In this document: piece after piece, positions 32,204 through 45,024 of the stretch | Layout of the letters: the number at the start of each line of letters is the position of its first letter | Position numbering within the stretch: the first letter of the stretch is position 1 | Source: Zingiber officinale | Taxonomy: Eukaryota; Streptophyta; Magnoliopsida; Zingiberales; Zingiberaceae | Reading direction: 5' to 3' | NCBI RefSeq assembly: GCF_018446385.1 | Contig: NC_056000.1 | Location: 79,432,688 to 79,496,687, forward strand | DNA length: 64,000 nucleotides | Made by a program: the position numbers and the translations under genes | The notes under the pieces: generated by a model | Told to the model about the DNA's origin: nothing | What the model saw: the letters and a program-made list of their open reading frames with translations, nothing else | Database searches by the model: none

Positions 32204-34623
32204 ATGTGTTTCCGGTGCCGACGTCGCCGGTCGGCGTGGAACGAGTACAGGGTGTGCTTCTTCTTCCGACTCCGATTCAGGCCGGCATCAGTTGAGCCGC
32301 CGGAAGCGATCAAGAAGGAGTTCGATGAGTACACCAATGATGGCGGGATGATGGGAGTCCACGAGCTGGCCGAGTTCCTGGCAAAAGTGCAAGGGGAGCC
32401 CGCCGGCACCTCCTTGGAGGCGGCGCAGGCCATCATCGATGGCGTCAGGGAAGTGAACCCCCTGAGGGTGTTCCAGAAGAAGAAAGATCTTTCACTGGAT
32501 TCCTTCTACCAGTTTCTCTTCTCCGATGACAACGCCGCTCATCCTCCTCTTGGAGTACGCACACAGTTTGTTCTTCCTCTATACTAAGAAAAACTTCATC
32601 AAAAACTTCAACTTTGTTTGCTGCAGGTTTACCAAGATATGACTGCTCCACTAGCTCACTACTTCATCTTCACAGGCCACAACTCCTATTTAACAGGCAA
32701 CCAACTCAGTAGCATTTGCAGTGATGAACCGATCATACAGGCATTGCAAAATGGAGTCAGAGTCATTGAGCTTGATCTATGGCCAAATAAAACACATACT
32801 GGTATTGACGTGGTTCATGGAGGGTACATGCTACTTGATCCACTCCTCTCAATATAAATAAATATACAGTATTGTTTCCACATATATATTTATATTCATA
32901 TATGGTATCATTAACTCTCTAGGACATTAACTCACCCAGTGGAACTCATCAAATGCCTGACCTCCATCAAGAAATTTGCCTTTAAAACATCTGAATATCC
33001 AGTGATCATCACTTTTGAAGACCATTTAGATGCAGGCCTTCAAGCTATAGTAGCTCAGGTAAATGAAGCTTATCCAAGTGTCGCATTTTAGTTTTCCCAT
33101 CTCTGTGTATATGCCAGTTGACTTCGTGCTGTTTTCTATATGTTTAGATGTTAATTGAGATTTTTGGAGACATGCTGTTTACTTCAGACTCCAAGTCTCT
33201 TCAAAAATTTCCTTCGCCAGAAGAACTGAAAATGAGAATCATAATCTCCACTAAACCACCGAAAGTGTACCTTGAATCATCATCCAAGGTCCCCAAGGAA
33301 GAAGAAGAACAAAAGGGAGACCAAGTGAAGCCATGGAGTGGAGAACTTTCCGATCATGAAGACAAACCCAGTGATGTCAGTAATCTGCCAAAAAAAACAT
33401 GTGATTTGATTGATTTATCTGATAAAGTTGTTCACTTACAGAGACAAGTAACTGAACATGATGATGAAGAAGAAGATCAGATAGTAGCGCCTGAGTACAA
33501 GAATCTGATTGGAATCGCAGCTAAGAAACTGAAGGGCGATTTAGGGGCTGCTCTCAAGATTGATCCTTTCAGTGTGAGTCGTCTCAGTTTAAGTGAACTG
33601 GCATTGGAGAAAGCCACTCTCTCCCATGCAACAGAACTTGTGAGGTACTAGTACAAGAACATTTTTGTTGCCTTACTATAATTTTGCTTTAAAACAAGAC
33701 TGGAATAAAAAGGTTCTGCAAAGTGATCTTTCAGGTTTACTCAGACGAACTTGCTGCGGATATATCCGAAGGGCACCCGAGTTACTTCTTCCAACTACAA
33801 ACCGTTGCTGGCTTGGACTCATGGTGCACAGATGGTTGCACTAAACATGCAGGTGCTGAACTATGTCATGGCTGAGTCTCACAAGATTTGAGGCCTAGTT
33901 GATTGCTGATCATATGTCTGATGTATCCAGGGGCATGGCAAAGAGCTGTGGCTGATGCAGGGCATGTTCAGAGCAAATGGAGGCTGTGGCTACGTGAAAA
34001 AACCAGATATGTTACTGAAGAATGATGATCCCAATAATGTCTTTGATCCTAGAGCTGCATTGGAAGTGAAGAAGATTCTGAAGGTGAAGTGCAACACATC
34101 CATTTCTATCATATTACAATCATTCAGGTTCATAATATGTATCTGAAAAATCACAGGTGAGGGTGTACACCGGAGATGGCTGGCGATTTGATTTCGACAA
34201 GCATTACTTTGATTCTTACTCTCCTCCAGATTTTTATACAAGGGTAACGACGATGATGTTAGGAAATATAAATGTACGAATTAGTTTCTTTTTTATAGAA
34301 CTCTCGTGCTGGTGTAGGTTGGGATCGCTGGAGTGGGAGTTGATACTGCAAAAATGAAGGAAACGCATGCTATTGAGGATGACTGGACGCCTGTTTGGGA
34401 CGAAGAGTTTGAGTTCCAGTTGAGGGTTCCCGAGCTTGCGCTGCTCCGCGTTGAGGTCTATGAGCATGACATGTCAGACCCCGATGACTTTGCAGGGCAA
34501 ACTTGCTTGCCAGTGTGGGAACTGAGGACTGGAATCCGGTCAGTGAGGCTCTGTGACCATGAGGGGAAGACACTGCCGTCAGTGAAGCTGCTGATGCGCT
34601 TTGAGATAGTTGATGTGGTTTGA
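32204..34623 (+). CDS. Phosphoinositide-specific phospholipase C (plant type), 8 exons, 614 aa
   Basis: The enzyme cleaves phosphatidylinositol 4,5-bisphosphate into diacylglycerol and inositol trisphosphate at the plasma membrane in a calcium-dependent manner. Exons by GT-AG splicing: 32204-32554, 32627-32823, 32923-33058, 33148-33644, 33735-33852, 33931-34083, 34157-34243, 34318-34623; all phases join in frame. Domains: EF-hand-like N-terminus (about 20-115), X domain (about 118-260) with catalytic His135 and Asn136 ([12 protein letters not shown]), Glu165 and Asp167 (VIELDLWPN), His181 (VVHGGTLT) and Glu215 (TFEDH), an acidic linker, Y domain ('[20 protein letters not shown]', '[16 protein letters not shown]') and a C2 domain ('[11 protein letters not shown]', '[12 protein letters not shown]', '[14 protein letters not shown]'). 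Length is usual for plant PLCs (about 560-620). The Arg often found after HG in 'HGRTLT' is Gly here. The start is the only Met giving the full N-terminal domain; paralogue number cannot be told. Confidence 0.93.
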
Positions 34624-35679
34624 GACTGAAATTGATCACCGACTGTGAATATGAAGATGAACTAGTTCATTTATATTTGTTCACTAATTATCATCAAAAC
34701 AACTTCTAAAGACATCTTTATTTTCCATGTTATAATTTATAACTACTGTAACATACATATTTCAACTCTAATCAACGCTACTAATAGTAATATATTATAG
34801 TAATTATGAATTATATTTATAACATGGTCACTTATAAAAAGTGACTTCAGGGGATTTGGATACGACATTAGACGATTCTAGACTCATGACACAAGAGGAG
34901 GTTGACAGAGAATTTTTGGGGCCATTGGTGGCTCACGGACACATGATAGATATACATGCACGGCATGGAGGGTGCGGAGGCACCAGCTGATGGAGGATGT
35001 AGGGCATAGCATTGACAGTGATGATATGCAAATACGAGGAATATGGACAAAGACCATGGACGGTGCTTATTGATACATCAACTTTAATACCTCGTATGGG
35101 GGATGAGTAGACAACTAGCATGCGATATAGAGAGAGAGGGTGAAATGATACACAAGTTAGCACATATATGCTACTATGATTCTCCTTGCAGATCTAACAT
35201 TTTGTTAGACATGACATAAGGGATTTTATGATTATTTTTATATAATTGTGCACATTTTGACAATATTTATTTATCTTTTTATTAAAAAAAAAAACATTAT
35301 AGTGTAGCAGTACAAATATGTAGTTGTAGAATTGATTCGAGAACGTGTGCGGGTAGAATCGATGTCATTAATTAAGGCAAAAATGATCTAAGAGTTCCTG
35401 AGTACACAAATGTTATATCCTTGCAAAAAGCTCGATGGAGGTGTAACTGTAACATTTCTAGTGATGCTGATTAGGTTGTTAAATTTTCTTATAGTAAATA
35501 CATTATTGTCATTGGGCTGTAGGCACTTGTTTAGGAAATATAGTCCCTGCAAGAGCACCTTACTGCCTCCAATTGAGTTCCAGCTCCGTGCCCACTTAAA
35601 CACCAAAGTCATGGGTCAATTCATTAGAGTTAATTAAAGGGTAGTTCTACATTGTAAGAGATTATTTTTGTATAACTAG
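34624..35679. other. Downstream flank of the PLC gene, no gene seen
   Basis: AT-rich 3' flanking DNA with likely polyadenylation context shortly after the stop codon (ATAATTTATAAC near 34730). Several short open frames have no recognisable features. Confidence 0.45.
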
Positions 35680-36305
35680 TATTAGTCTCTTACGGCCGAT
35701 GAAGGGGAGGTGAATTATCTTACACAAAATAAACACAAGTATATATTTCTCAAATTATCAGACTTTAAATAATTACATATTTAAAGAAAATAATAGAATT
35801 AAGAATAGTATGAGACAAACAATTTTACTTGGTTTATAATTAGAGGATTACTACTCTAAAGAAAGTAAGCTTACTATGAAGATCTCTTTCTCGAATAAAA
35901 TGTCGAAGGCAGAGAAGCCTCGTACATGAAAGTAAAGCTTGGAAATGAAAAGTAGAAAGAAATTCGAAGTACAAAGTGTATTGTTCGAAATGGAGATGAC
36001 CAAGTCTCTATTTATAATCCACTAGTCCAACCTAACCATTTGCTGACTGGCATGATCCGGGCGCCCGGACCCTCTCCGAGCGCCCCTAGCGTGGCAAAAT
36101 TCTATCTCTACACAACGGCCAAGTGATAAAATTTTATCCATCTCCGAGTGCTCAGACCTGCTCTGAGCGCCCGAACTGTTGCTGATGTGGACCCAAAATT
36201 GATTCGCAGGGTCTATGCGCCCATTCAGGCACTTTAGTGGTCTGGGCGCCCGGATCAGTCGGTTTTGGCTAACTGGTCCAATGCATTTTCCGGTCGCTTT
36301 GGCTA
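35680..36305 (-). mobile_element. SIRE-like LTR fragment, minus orientation
   Basis: The minus strand opens TGTTAGCCAAAGCG and ends near ...AATTCACCTCCCCTTC, the kind of terminal text also seen in the solo LTR at 16337. GGGCGCCCGGA-type blocks recur inside. No primer site or duplication is visible, so it is a fragment or solo LTR. Confidence 0.45.
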
Positions 36306-37125
36306 ACACTTGTCTTGTAAGTTATTATTTAGTTTATTTGACTAACATGTTTTACAGGGCAAGAAGAGCACAAAATACCTTGGATAAACAGTATCCGAGG
36401 CGCCTTCCAAGAAATGGAAGGCGCCTTCAAGCATGAAGATGCCTTGACACTGTTCATGGAAGACGCTTTCAGTGCATGGAAGGCGCCTTCTGCAGGATAA
36501 AGTTTAGAACTTGTCGACGATAAGGAGCAATAAACTCAGGATCAGATTTGCCACATTGAAGGTGTCTTCAAAGATTTGAAAGGCATCTTCCATGCTCAAT
36601 AAAAGGAGTGCTCTCCCAATTCATCATATCCATCATTTATACGAGCTTCTGCGCTTCCGATTAGGCTTTCGACTACTCCAGCTTCCTACTGTTGCTTCAA
36701 AGAAGTTTGTCTGCCATTGAGTTATGCTTCCAAGTCAATTGATCATCTTCGACAAATCGACAGTAACATACGAGCGCATCTAAATTGTTGGTAACTTTAA
36801 TTGTGTTGGAAACTTTTCATACTACTGCTTTTAAAAGGAAGTGTAGGTTATTATACTGTCCCTATCTTGTATTTGATTATCTCTTCTGGTGGTTCCGGGA
36901 GAGGCATTTAGTGGATTACCCATCAATAGATCCATGGGACCTGGGTCTTGGAGTAGGAGTCGCCGAAAGCTCTGAACCAAGTAAAACCGACCATGTCTGT
37001 TTTTGTATTTTTAATTTCTTTTAATTTTCATGTTATTCCGCTGCATTTACTTTGATCGCAAAGGGAAAGTAAATTTTTTCAAAATCACGTGATTTACCCT
37101 CTCTCATGTGCGACTCGATCCAACA
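36306..37125 (+). mobile_element. SIRE-like LTR fragment, plus orientation
   Basis: The end 'GACTCGATCCAACA' and the internal GTAGGAGTCGCCGAAAGCTC... block parallel the end part of the LTR at 44679-45789 (GTAGGAGTCGTCACAGGCTC...). GAAGGCGCCTTC repeats occur at 36395-36495. It abuts an older gag-protease relic at its right border and carries no primer site. Confidence 0.45.
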
Positions 37126-38480
37126 GATAGTACTAGCTACATTAATGCAACTTCCCCCATCTATAATCATACTACATACTTTATCTTTGATGTGGCAACG
37201 GGTATGAAATACGTTGTGTCATTGTTCTTCATTTTCTTCCTTCACTTGCATATTTAAAGCACGCCTAGTGACAAGGGCTTCACCTTCAACAGGATACTCT
37301 TCTACATCACTTTTCATCAATGGTAGTAAGGCATTATCATCTTCGGACTCACTCTCAGTTTCAATATCACCATTTTTTAGAAGCATAATTCTTTTGTTTT
37401 AGACATTGTAAAGCAATATGTCTTCTTCCCAAACACTTAAAACATTTAATATCTCTATTTCTTGAAGATTAGATAGGTTCTTTACCATTGACTAATAGAG
37501 AACCAACATTTTTATTCTTCAAAAAATCGGTCTTAGTCTTTGATGCAAATTTATCATTTCTTTTGTTCTAACTAGATTTCCAAGTGGATGAATTAGAATT
37601 TTGCCCATGCTTGATTGAATCCTTCTTTTTCAGTTGTCTTTCAACTTTCATGGACATATGCACCATATCTTACAGCTCCACATAATGATGCAACTCCACT
37701 ACATTTGCAATTTCTAAATTCAAACCTTGTAAAAATCTTGCCATGGTTGCTTCTCAGTCCTCCTCCACATTGGCTCGAATCATGGCAATCTCCATCTCCT
37801 TATGATATTCCTCCACAATCTTGGATCCTTGGGTTAGACTTTGTAGTCATTGATACAAATCTCGATAGTAATGTAATGGAACAAACTTCTTTCTGATAAT
37901 AGATTTCATCTCTTCCCAAGTGCCAACGGGTCTCTCATTGTTTCTTCTCCTATTTAAAATAATTTGATCCTACCAAATAATAACATAATCAATAAACTCA
38001 ACAGCAGCAAGTTTTACCTTTTTCTCTTCAAAGTAGTGGTGACAATCAAACACTAATTCCAATTTCTTTTCCCACTCCAAATATACGTCTGGATCACTTT
38101 TGACTTAAAATGAAGGAATCTTCATCTTGATATTTCCCAAGTGTCTATCAGCATAATCATTCATCATTCCTCTTCTATCACCAATTCTAGCATGCTACCA
38201 CCAATTCTAGCATGACTAGATATGCTACTAGAAGCTCTATCATCAATGCCTCAGAAATGTCATCATCATCTTCGTTGTTGTCATCACGGTTATATTGCCT
38301 TGAACTTCGTGCAGGAACTCTACCCGCTTGTCTATTTTGCAATCCATAAATTACAGTATCTTGTCTCTCTAATCTATTGAGGATTTGATTGAATTTGATT
38401 TCCATGCGTTCCAAGTGTTGTCTCAAGGCACCTTGTTCAAGTGTTTTTCTAGATCTTGCTTCCTCTCCACTTGTTGCCAT
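37126..38480 (-). pseudogene. Gypsy (chromovirus-like) gag-protease relic
   Basis: Read on the minus strand: MATSGEEARSRKTLEQGALR then 'QHLERMEIKFNQILNRLERQDTV', a capsid area recognisable by 'VEF'/'WDQ'-type fragments, a degraded single zinc knuckle near 37400 ('KCLG'/'HI'-like), and a protease start 'CSMIIDGGSCINVAST' next to the LTR border. Many stops and frameshifts are present. The order and wording match the gag-protease of plant chromovirus-type Gypsy elements. The rest of its pol gene is absent because other LTR fragments adjoin at 37125. Confidence 0.65.
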
Positions 38481-38669
38481 TAGTGTAATCTGTTATCACT
38501 CAATCGCTTGACTCACTAATGTTAGCTCTTTAAAGAACTTAGAATTATGGCAATTCCCTATAAGCGTTCGTTGACTAATTGAAAATCCCAAAGGCATTAG
38601 GATAAAAGATCGGGATTGATAGAAGAATGCAAATTGTAAAATTGAAAACTTAAATTAAGGGATGAAAGG

Positions 38670-38922
38670 AAATTTGCCAGAATTGGAAAATGCAAGTATA
38701 CTACGCAAGACTTTAAAAGAAATGTGGAATTGGAAAATATAAGTATACTAGGTAAAACTTTAAAGGAAATGCGGAGTATACTCGGCAAGACTTTAAAGGA
38801 AATGAGGAATTGAAAAATGTAAGTATAATAGGCTAGACTTTAAAGGAAATACGGAATTGGAAACTACAACTATACTAGGCAAAACTTTAAAGAAAATGCG
38901 GAATTGGAAAATGCAAGTATAG
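38670..38922. repeat. About 47-bp minisatellite interrupted by a Copia element
   Basis: About five and a half units of the form GGAATTGGAAAATGCAAG + TATACTAGGCAAAACTTTAA + AGGAAATGC run up to the Copia border, where the sixth unit is cut after TATAG. The unit may belong to the leader of the neighbouring gag relic. Confidence 0.8.
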
Positions 38923-41366
38923 TGTTGGTTAGTCCTAGGAAAATCGTACCGGTTCCACTGTACAAAAATTTTATACAAGTGTCAAACCTTTCCTTAAATA
39001 ACCTATTGTGTTCTTTAGAAGTTAAATTAGGAATCACAGACGGAACTTAACATCATTGATTCAAAATTTAACTTATCTGTTCTTAATGGTTTAGATTTGA
39101 ATCGCAAGCGGAACTTAACACTATTGATTCAAATCCACCTATGTTATTAATTCCATTAAATATTAATTTTCAAAATTGGCTTCCAGGACTGCATGGTGAG
39201 GTACATGACCTTCTTAGATATGGGAGCAACCACCACCGCTTAGACAAAGCCTTTTAAGGAAAGCTAATATTTAATTTCCTTAAATAACTCTAGGTTAACC
39301 AAAAAGAACAATCGAATCACAAATTCAAAAAATAAAGAAAACACAAACTCGAAAAATAAATTTGAAAAACTAGATCTAATGCCTCTTGTGTTTGGAATTC
39401 TTACAAAAAGAAATAACTAGCATGATGCGGAAAACAATTACTAATTATACCTTCTCTTTGTAAACTAATGACCTCGATATCTTCTACCGTATTCCTCGCC
39501 TCGCCTTGGACGTCGTGTGGGTGATGATCCTCTAAGATGAACACCGCCCAAAAGCTTTCTTCCTTCCTCTAAAATCCGGCCACCACCACCACCAAGGAGA
39601 AGAGAGCAAAGGGAAAGGGAGAAGAGAGAGGGCCGGCCACCACCAAGAGAGACTCCTCCAAGAGAATAAGAATTCTGTCTCATGAAGCCTCCTCACCCCT
39701 TCTTTTATAATACTTACCCAAGGCAAATAAGGGAAGAATTTTTACAAAAATTAAAATCTTCCAAGAGTTTTTCCTTTTTCCTTTTAATTTTTCCTTTTCT
39801 TTCCTCTTGATTGAATCAATCACCAAAAATAAATTTGATGATTTTATTTTTTTAAACATGGCCGGCCACCTTGCTTGGGCACCAAGCAAGGGTGGCCGAC
39901 CCCCATAAGAGGAAAGGAATATTAAATTTTTTTTATAAAATTTTACAAGAAGAAAAACTCTTATAAAATTTTACAAGCTCTCTTTCCTAAAGTAGGAGTT
40001 AAAAAAGGAAAGTTCTAAAAATTAAAACCATGTTTTAAAATTTAAAACTTCTCTTATAAAATTTCTTTTTTAATATGATGATAGAAAATTTAAATTTTTA
40101 AAACTTATCTTCCGTTTTTTTCCTAAACCATGAGGATGGTTAAAAAATGAAAGTTTTAAAACTTTTAAAATTCTCTATTAAAACATGTGGCCTAATTCAA
40201 ATAAGGAAAGTTTTAAAAATTAAAATCTCTCTTTTAAAACTTATAGTTTTCTACAAAGAGAAGATTTTTAAAAATTCAAAACAACCATCCTTGTTTGAAT
40301 TATTATGGCCGACCCCTACTAGCTTGATCACCAAGCAATAGGGTCGGCCCCTTGAAAGAGGATGTGGCCGGCCCTTGCTTGGTCACCAAGCATTGGACCA
40401 TCCCCCTTCTTGGACACCAAGATGAGCTTATATTTGGATGGACTTGAGGCTTTAATGAGACTACGACAGGGACCTAGAGGAGAAATTGGTTTTGGCCTTC
40501 CGATGAGCTCAAGTATCCCGTGTTCGCCCCGAACACACAACTCAAGTTCATCGATAATAACTCATTCCACTAGAGAGTTATTATCACACTACCACACCAA
40601 TCCCAAACTACATTATGGGCTCCTTCTTATCATGAGTGTGTTAATATCCTTGTGTTTAAGATAACGAATGCCCACTAATTAAGTAAGTTACTGACAACTC
40701 ACTTAATTAATATCTAGCTCCAAGAGTAGTATCACTCAACTTCATTGTCATGCCGGACTAAGTCCACCTGCAGGGTTTAACATGACAATCCTTATGAACT
40801 CCTCTTGGGGACATTCTCAACCTAGATAACTAGGGCACAGATTCCTTCTATAATCAACAAAACACACTATAAGTAATATCATTTCCCAACTTATCGGGCT
40901 TATTGACTTATCGAGTTAAATCTCACCCATTGATAAGTCAAAGAAATAAATACTAAATATATGTGTTTGTTATCATATTAGGATTAAGAGCACACACTTT
41001 CATAATAACTAAGGTCTAGTTCTTTTATAAAGTCAGTACAAAAAGAACTTACCTAAAATGGTCCTACTCAATACACTTGGAGTGTATCAGTGTAATTTAT
41101 TAGTTAAGATAAATTAATACTTAATTACACTATGACTACTTCAACGGTTTGTTCCTTTCCATCTTAGTCGCGAGCAACTGTTTATAATTTATAAAGAACC
41201 GACAACATGATCTTCTGTGTGTGACATCACACACCATGTTGTCTACTATATAAATTAATTGAACAAATTACATTTAACAAATAAATGTAGATATTTGACC
41301 ATTGTGATTCTTTATTTCTAAATAAATGTTTATATAAAAGCTAGGCTTTTTGTATACACTCTAACA
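38923..41366 (-). repeat. 3' LTR of Copia family A (minus copy)
   Basis: The 2.44-kb LTR aligns with those at 5587 and 13633 in its terminal parts and in the conserved block with GACATTATCAACCTAG-like text. The central part has diverged, with different GGCCGGCC-rich patches. Confidence 0.8.
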
Positions 41367-41399
41367 ATCTCCCACTTATACTAAAAGACTATGCTGCCA

Positions 41400-44300
41400 T
41401 AAATACTGCCATACATCTGATTCCCAACCCTTCAACATGCTCATCAAAAGCTCTTGCCTTAAGGACCTTAGTGAAAAGGATCTATAGGTCATCACCTGAT
41501 GCAATCTAGGCGGCAACAACTTCTCCTCGTTTATACGATTTCTTGTATTGGGTGGTACTTACGCTCTATTATGTTTACTTGCCTTATGGACTTATGGTTT
41601 CTTCGAGTTTGCTACTACACCACTATTATTACAATAAATTGTAATAATTTTTCGGCAAACCAGAAAACATGTTTAAGTCCATCATGAATTATCTGAGCCA
41701 TACAACTTCTATGACTGCCTCAAAGGCTGCCACTTACTCAGCTTCTTATGGTGGAGTCCGAAAAAGCACCTTTGCTTATCACTCTTCCATAGTTATGACT
41801 TCACCTCCTAAAGTAAACACAAAACCCCGAGGTCGACTTTCTATTGTCCCTATCCGATTGGAAGTCAAAATCCGTGCAACCCACAGGGACCAAATTATCT
41901 GCCTTGTAAGCTAGCATATAATCTTAAGTGCCTCTAAGGTACTTCAATATATGCTTTACCACAGTCCAATGTCCTTGTCCAGGGTTACTTTAATATCTGC
42001 TAACTATGCCCTCGGCAAAACAAATTTCTGATCTTGTGCATAGCATACATTAGGCTTCCGACAGCCGAAGCATAAGGAACTATCTTCATTTCCTCTACCT
42101 CCTTTGATATCTTCGGAGACATCTCTTTAGATAAAGCTACTCCATGCTGAAAAGGTAAGAAACCTATCTTGAAGTTTTGCATGCTTAAAACGAGCAAGGA
42201 TTGTTTCAATATATGAAGCTTGGGATAAGTAAAATATATTCTTTTCTTGTGATCCCTTTGATCCCAAGAATATATGCATTCTCCCAAGTCCTTCATATCG
42301 AATTGTTTGGACAACTATACCCTTACTTCTGACAACACTTTGATATTGTTTCCAACTACGAAAAATGTTATCTACGTATAGTACAAGAAATACCGCCACA
42401 TTTCCATCACACTTCTTGTATACACAAAACTCATTCGGTTATAAAATAAATCCATAGGTCTGGATTACTTTATTAAACCGGATGTACCAAGACCTTGAAG
42501 ATTTACTTCAGTCCATAGACTGATTGAGCTGACACAAGATGCTCTTTGCTCTTTGCAATGAACCCTTCTAGTTGCTTTATATGAATGTTTTTTTCAAGAC
42601 TTCCATTAAGGAAAGTTGTCTTGACATCCACTTGATAAAACTCATAGATAAAAGAATCCAGATAGACTTAACCATGACTACCGGTAAAAAAGTTTCCTTT
42701 TTCAACAAGCCTTGCTTTGAAAGTTTCTACCTTCCTGTCTATCCCTCTTTTCCTATTGTAGACTTATTTTCACCCAATGACTTTTACACCATTTGGTGAT
42801 TTTATAAACTCCCAGACTCTATTAGAATACATATATTCTAATTCTGTATTCTTTGCAAAGATGCTACATCTTTATCTTGCAGTGCTTCATCATATGTCCG
42901 GGGATCAAGTTCATGTCTACCAGGGATCAAGTCCAAAGATTCTTCCAAAACATGAATCTTTTAGGTTGCCTAACAACCCTCCCACTACGACGAGGCACTT
43001 TCTGCAATTGTGTATCATTTGTGATACGTGTTACAGTTTCTTGTGATATTTCATCTTGTACAGTTGGTACTAGATTAGACGTGTCCTTTAATTTCCTTAA
43101 GAATAATTTTTACTCATGGGCTTATGGTTCATAGTATAGTCATTTTCTAAAATCGAGTATTGTTGCCAACAATGACCTTCCGATTTTAAGGACTATAAAC
43201 CTCTTTTCGTTTTTCTAGGATAACTCACAAACAAGTGAACTCATGTCCAACTTATCAGTGTCTCTCATGTGCTAGACCACCCAAATCTGAATATGCTTCA
43301 GACTAGGCTTACGCCCATTCTGTAATTCTATGGGAGTAGAGAGTTCTGACTTAGAAGGTACTATGTTTACTTCCATTTCCAGTGTATATCTGTAAAACAA
43401 ATTTGGTAATTTTCTGAATAACTCATCATTGATCTAATTATTCCATAAGAGACTTATACCTTCTTTCTACTACACCATTCTGCTGGGGTGTACCAGGTGC
43501 AGTTAGTTGGGATTAAATCCTGACTTATGATAAGTGCCTCCTAAACTCTCCTAAGAGGTACTCGTTACTATGATTTCACCGTAGTGTCTTGATACTTTTA
43601 CTTTAACGTTACTTCATATCAGCCTAGCACTCTTTGAACTAATCAAAGCTCTTAGACTTGTGGCGCATCAAGTAAATGTATCCTTATCTCGAATAGTCGT
43701 CTAAAAAAGAAATGAAAAAAAATTCGAAACAACCTCTTGCCTGGATAGTCAAAGGTCTACACAAATCAGAATGAACCAATTTCAACATATCTTTGGCTCC
43801 ATACCCCTTAGACTTAAAAGCTTCTTGGCTATTTTTCCTTCCAATTAAGACTCGCAGGTTGGAAAGATTTCCACTACCAATGAACCCAAGAGTTCATTAG
43901 TTATTATCCTTTGAATCCTACTCAAGTTAATATAACTTAGCCTTAGATGCCAAAAATATGATTGGTTCATCTCCAAAGGTTACTTTCTCTTATTTAGAAA
44001 ATGTGTTATTAATTTCCATTTATTGCATCGTGAGAGTTATTGGATTTTAAATTGTCAACCGACATATAACTTCCATATTTTTCTTGATAACAAGTTTGTT
44101 ATCAAAATAGACAGAATATCTATTCTTTAATAGTTTAGAAACCGAAATCAGGTTCTTTATAAACTTAGTACGTAAAGATAATTTCTGAAAATCCATATTA
44201 TATTCCTATCAGAGGATAAACATCTCCTACTGCAACAGCTGCTACTTTTGCAGTAGTGCCCATGTAGACGGTGTTTTTCTTTTCATATAGTTGTTGGGTT

Positions 44301-44480
44301 TCCTAGAACCTTGCAATGAATTACAGACATGATTAGTGGCATCTGTATCTACACTCCAGGTATTGGTAGATAACACCACTAAATATGTTTCAACAACTAA
44401 TGAATTAAATACACCTATATTGTTCTCAGTTCTAAGAGGACAGTCTACCTTAATGTCCAAGTCCTATCATTATAATTGGG
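41400..44480 (-). pseudogene. Copia polyprotein remnant (RNase H to protease), heavily decayed
   Basis: Minus-strand traces: RNase H (41500-41900), RT with 'MAVFLVLYVDNIF' and 'KQFDMKDLGECI' (42000-42740), RT N-terminal and linker (42740-43200), integrase core ('QQNGV'-like, near 43480) and zinc region (43750-44000), and protease 'WSVDTDATNHVCNSLQG' (44330-44380). The YVDD motif reads YVDN. Stops and frameshifts are frequent. It was once the element's replication polyprotein. Confidence 0.8.
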
Positions 44481-44786
44481 ACTACTAAGCCTTTCTATAG
44501 TATAACAACTAGGGGATTGAAAAATAGCAGTGACTCCGTTGGGGAGGATACTATTGAATGCATCTAAGTGTATACCATTACTTGATACTTAGTCCATTAA
44601 ATAGGATTATGCCCCTTCAGTTGGAGAAGATCACACGCTCCTAAATAATTTCCTATAACCATCCATAAAGGATGTTTGTGTTGGTGCGGGTAGCACTAAC
44701 GGTCTAACCCAGGTTTTGATGAATGACAAATAGGTTAAGTTAGTTGTGTTGTTGTCTGACACTTTGATCAAGTGTGCAGGAAAAGT

Positions 44787-45024
44787 CCAGACAGGTCGAC
44801 GGGCTGACCGGATGTCTGGCACGAAGTCCAGCTAGGTCGACGGGCTGACCGGATAGCTGGCGAGAAGTCCAAGCGGGTCGACGGGCTGACCGGACGCTTG
44901 GCGAGAAGTCCAGCTAGGTCGACGGGCTGACCGGATAGCTGGCGAGAAGTCCAAGCGGGTCGACGGGCTGACCGGACGCTTGGCGAGAAGTCCAGACGGG
45001 TCGACGGGCTGACCGGACGTCTGG
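44787..45024 (+). repeat. Six 41-bp tandem hairpin units with covarying stems
   Basis: Units start at 44787, 44828, 44869, 44910, 44951 and 44992, exactly 41 bp apart. Every unit shares the core GGTCGACGGGCTGACCGGA. The flanking 7-base arms differ but always pair: CCAGACA/TGTCTGG, CCAGCTA/TAGCTGG, CCAAGCG/CGCTTGG, CCAGCTA/TAGCTGG, CCAAGCG/CGCTTGG, CCAGACG/CGTCTGG. The inner GGTC...GACC adds four more pairs. The middle four units form two copies of an 82-bp dimer. Confidence 0.95.

Larger units (their letters stand above)
38923..44678 (-). mobile_element. Copia LTR retrotransposon (family A), minus copy, 5' end lost
   Basis: A full LTR (38923-41366; TGTTAG...CCAACA on the element strand) is preceded on the element strand by the purine tract GTATAAGTGGGAGAT. 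RNase H, RT, integrase and protease remnants follow in Copia order. The leader is cut at 44678 by a SIRE-like element; its own 5' LTR is not in the window. As in the + copy at 5587, gag is missing and the same phrase (AATCCCCTAG[C/T]TGTTATACT) precedes the protease. Confidence 0.8.
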
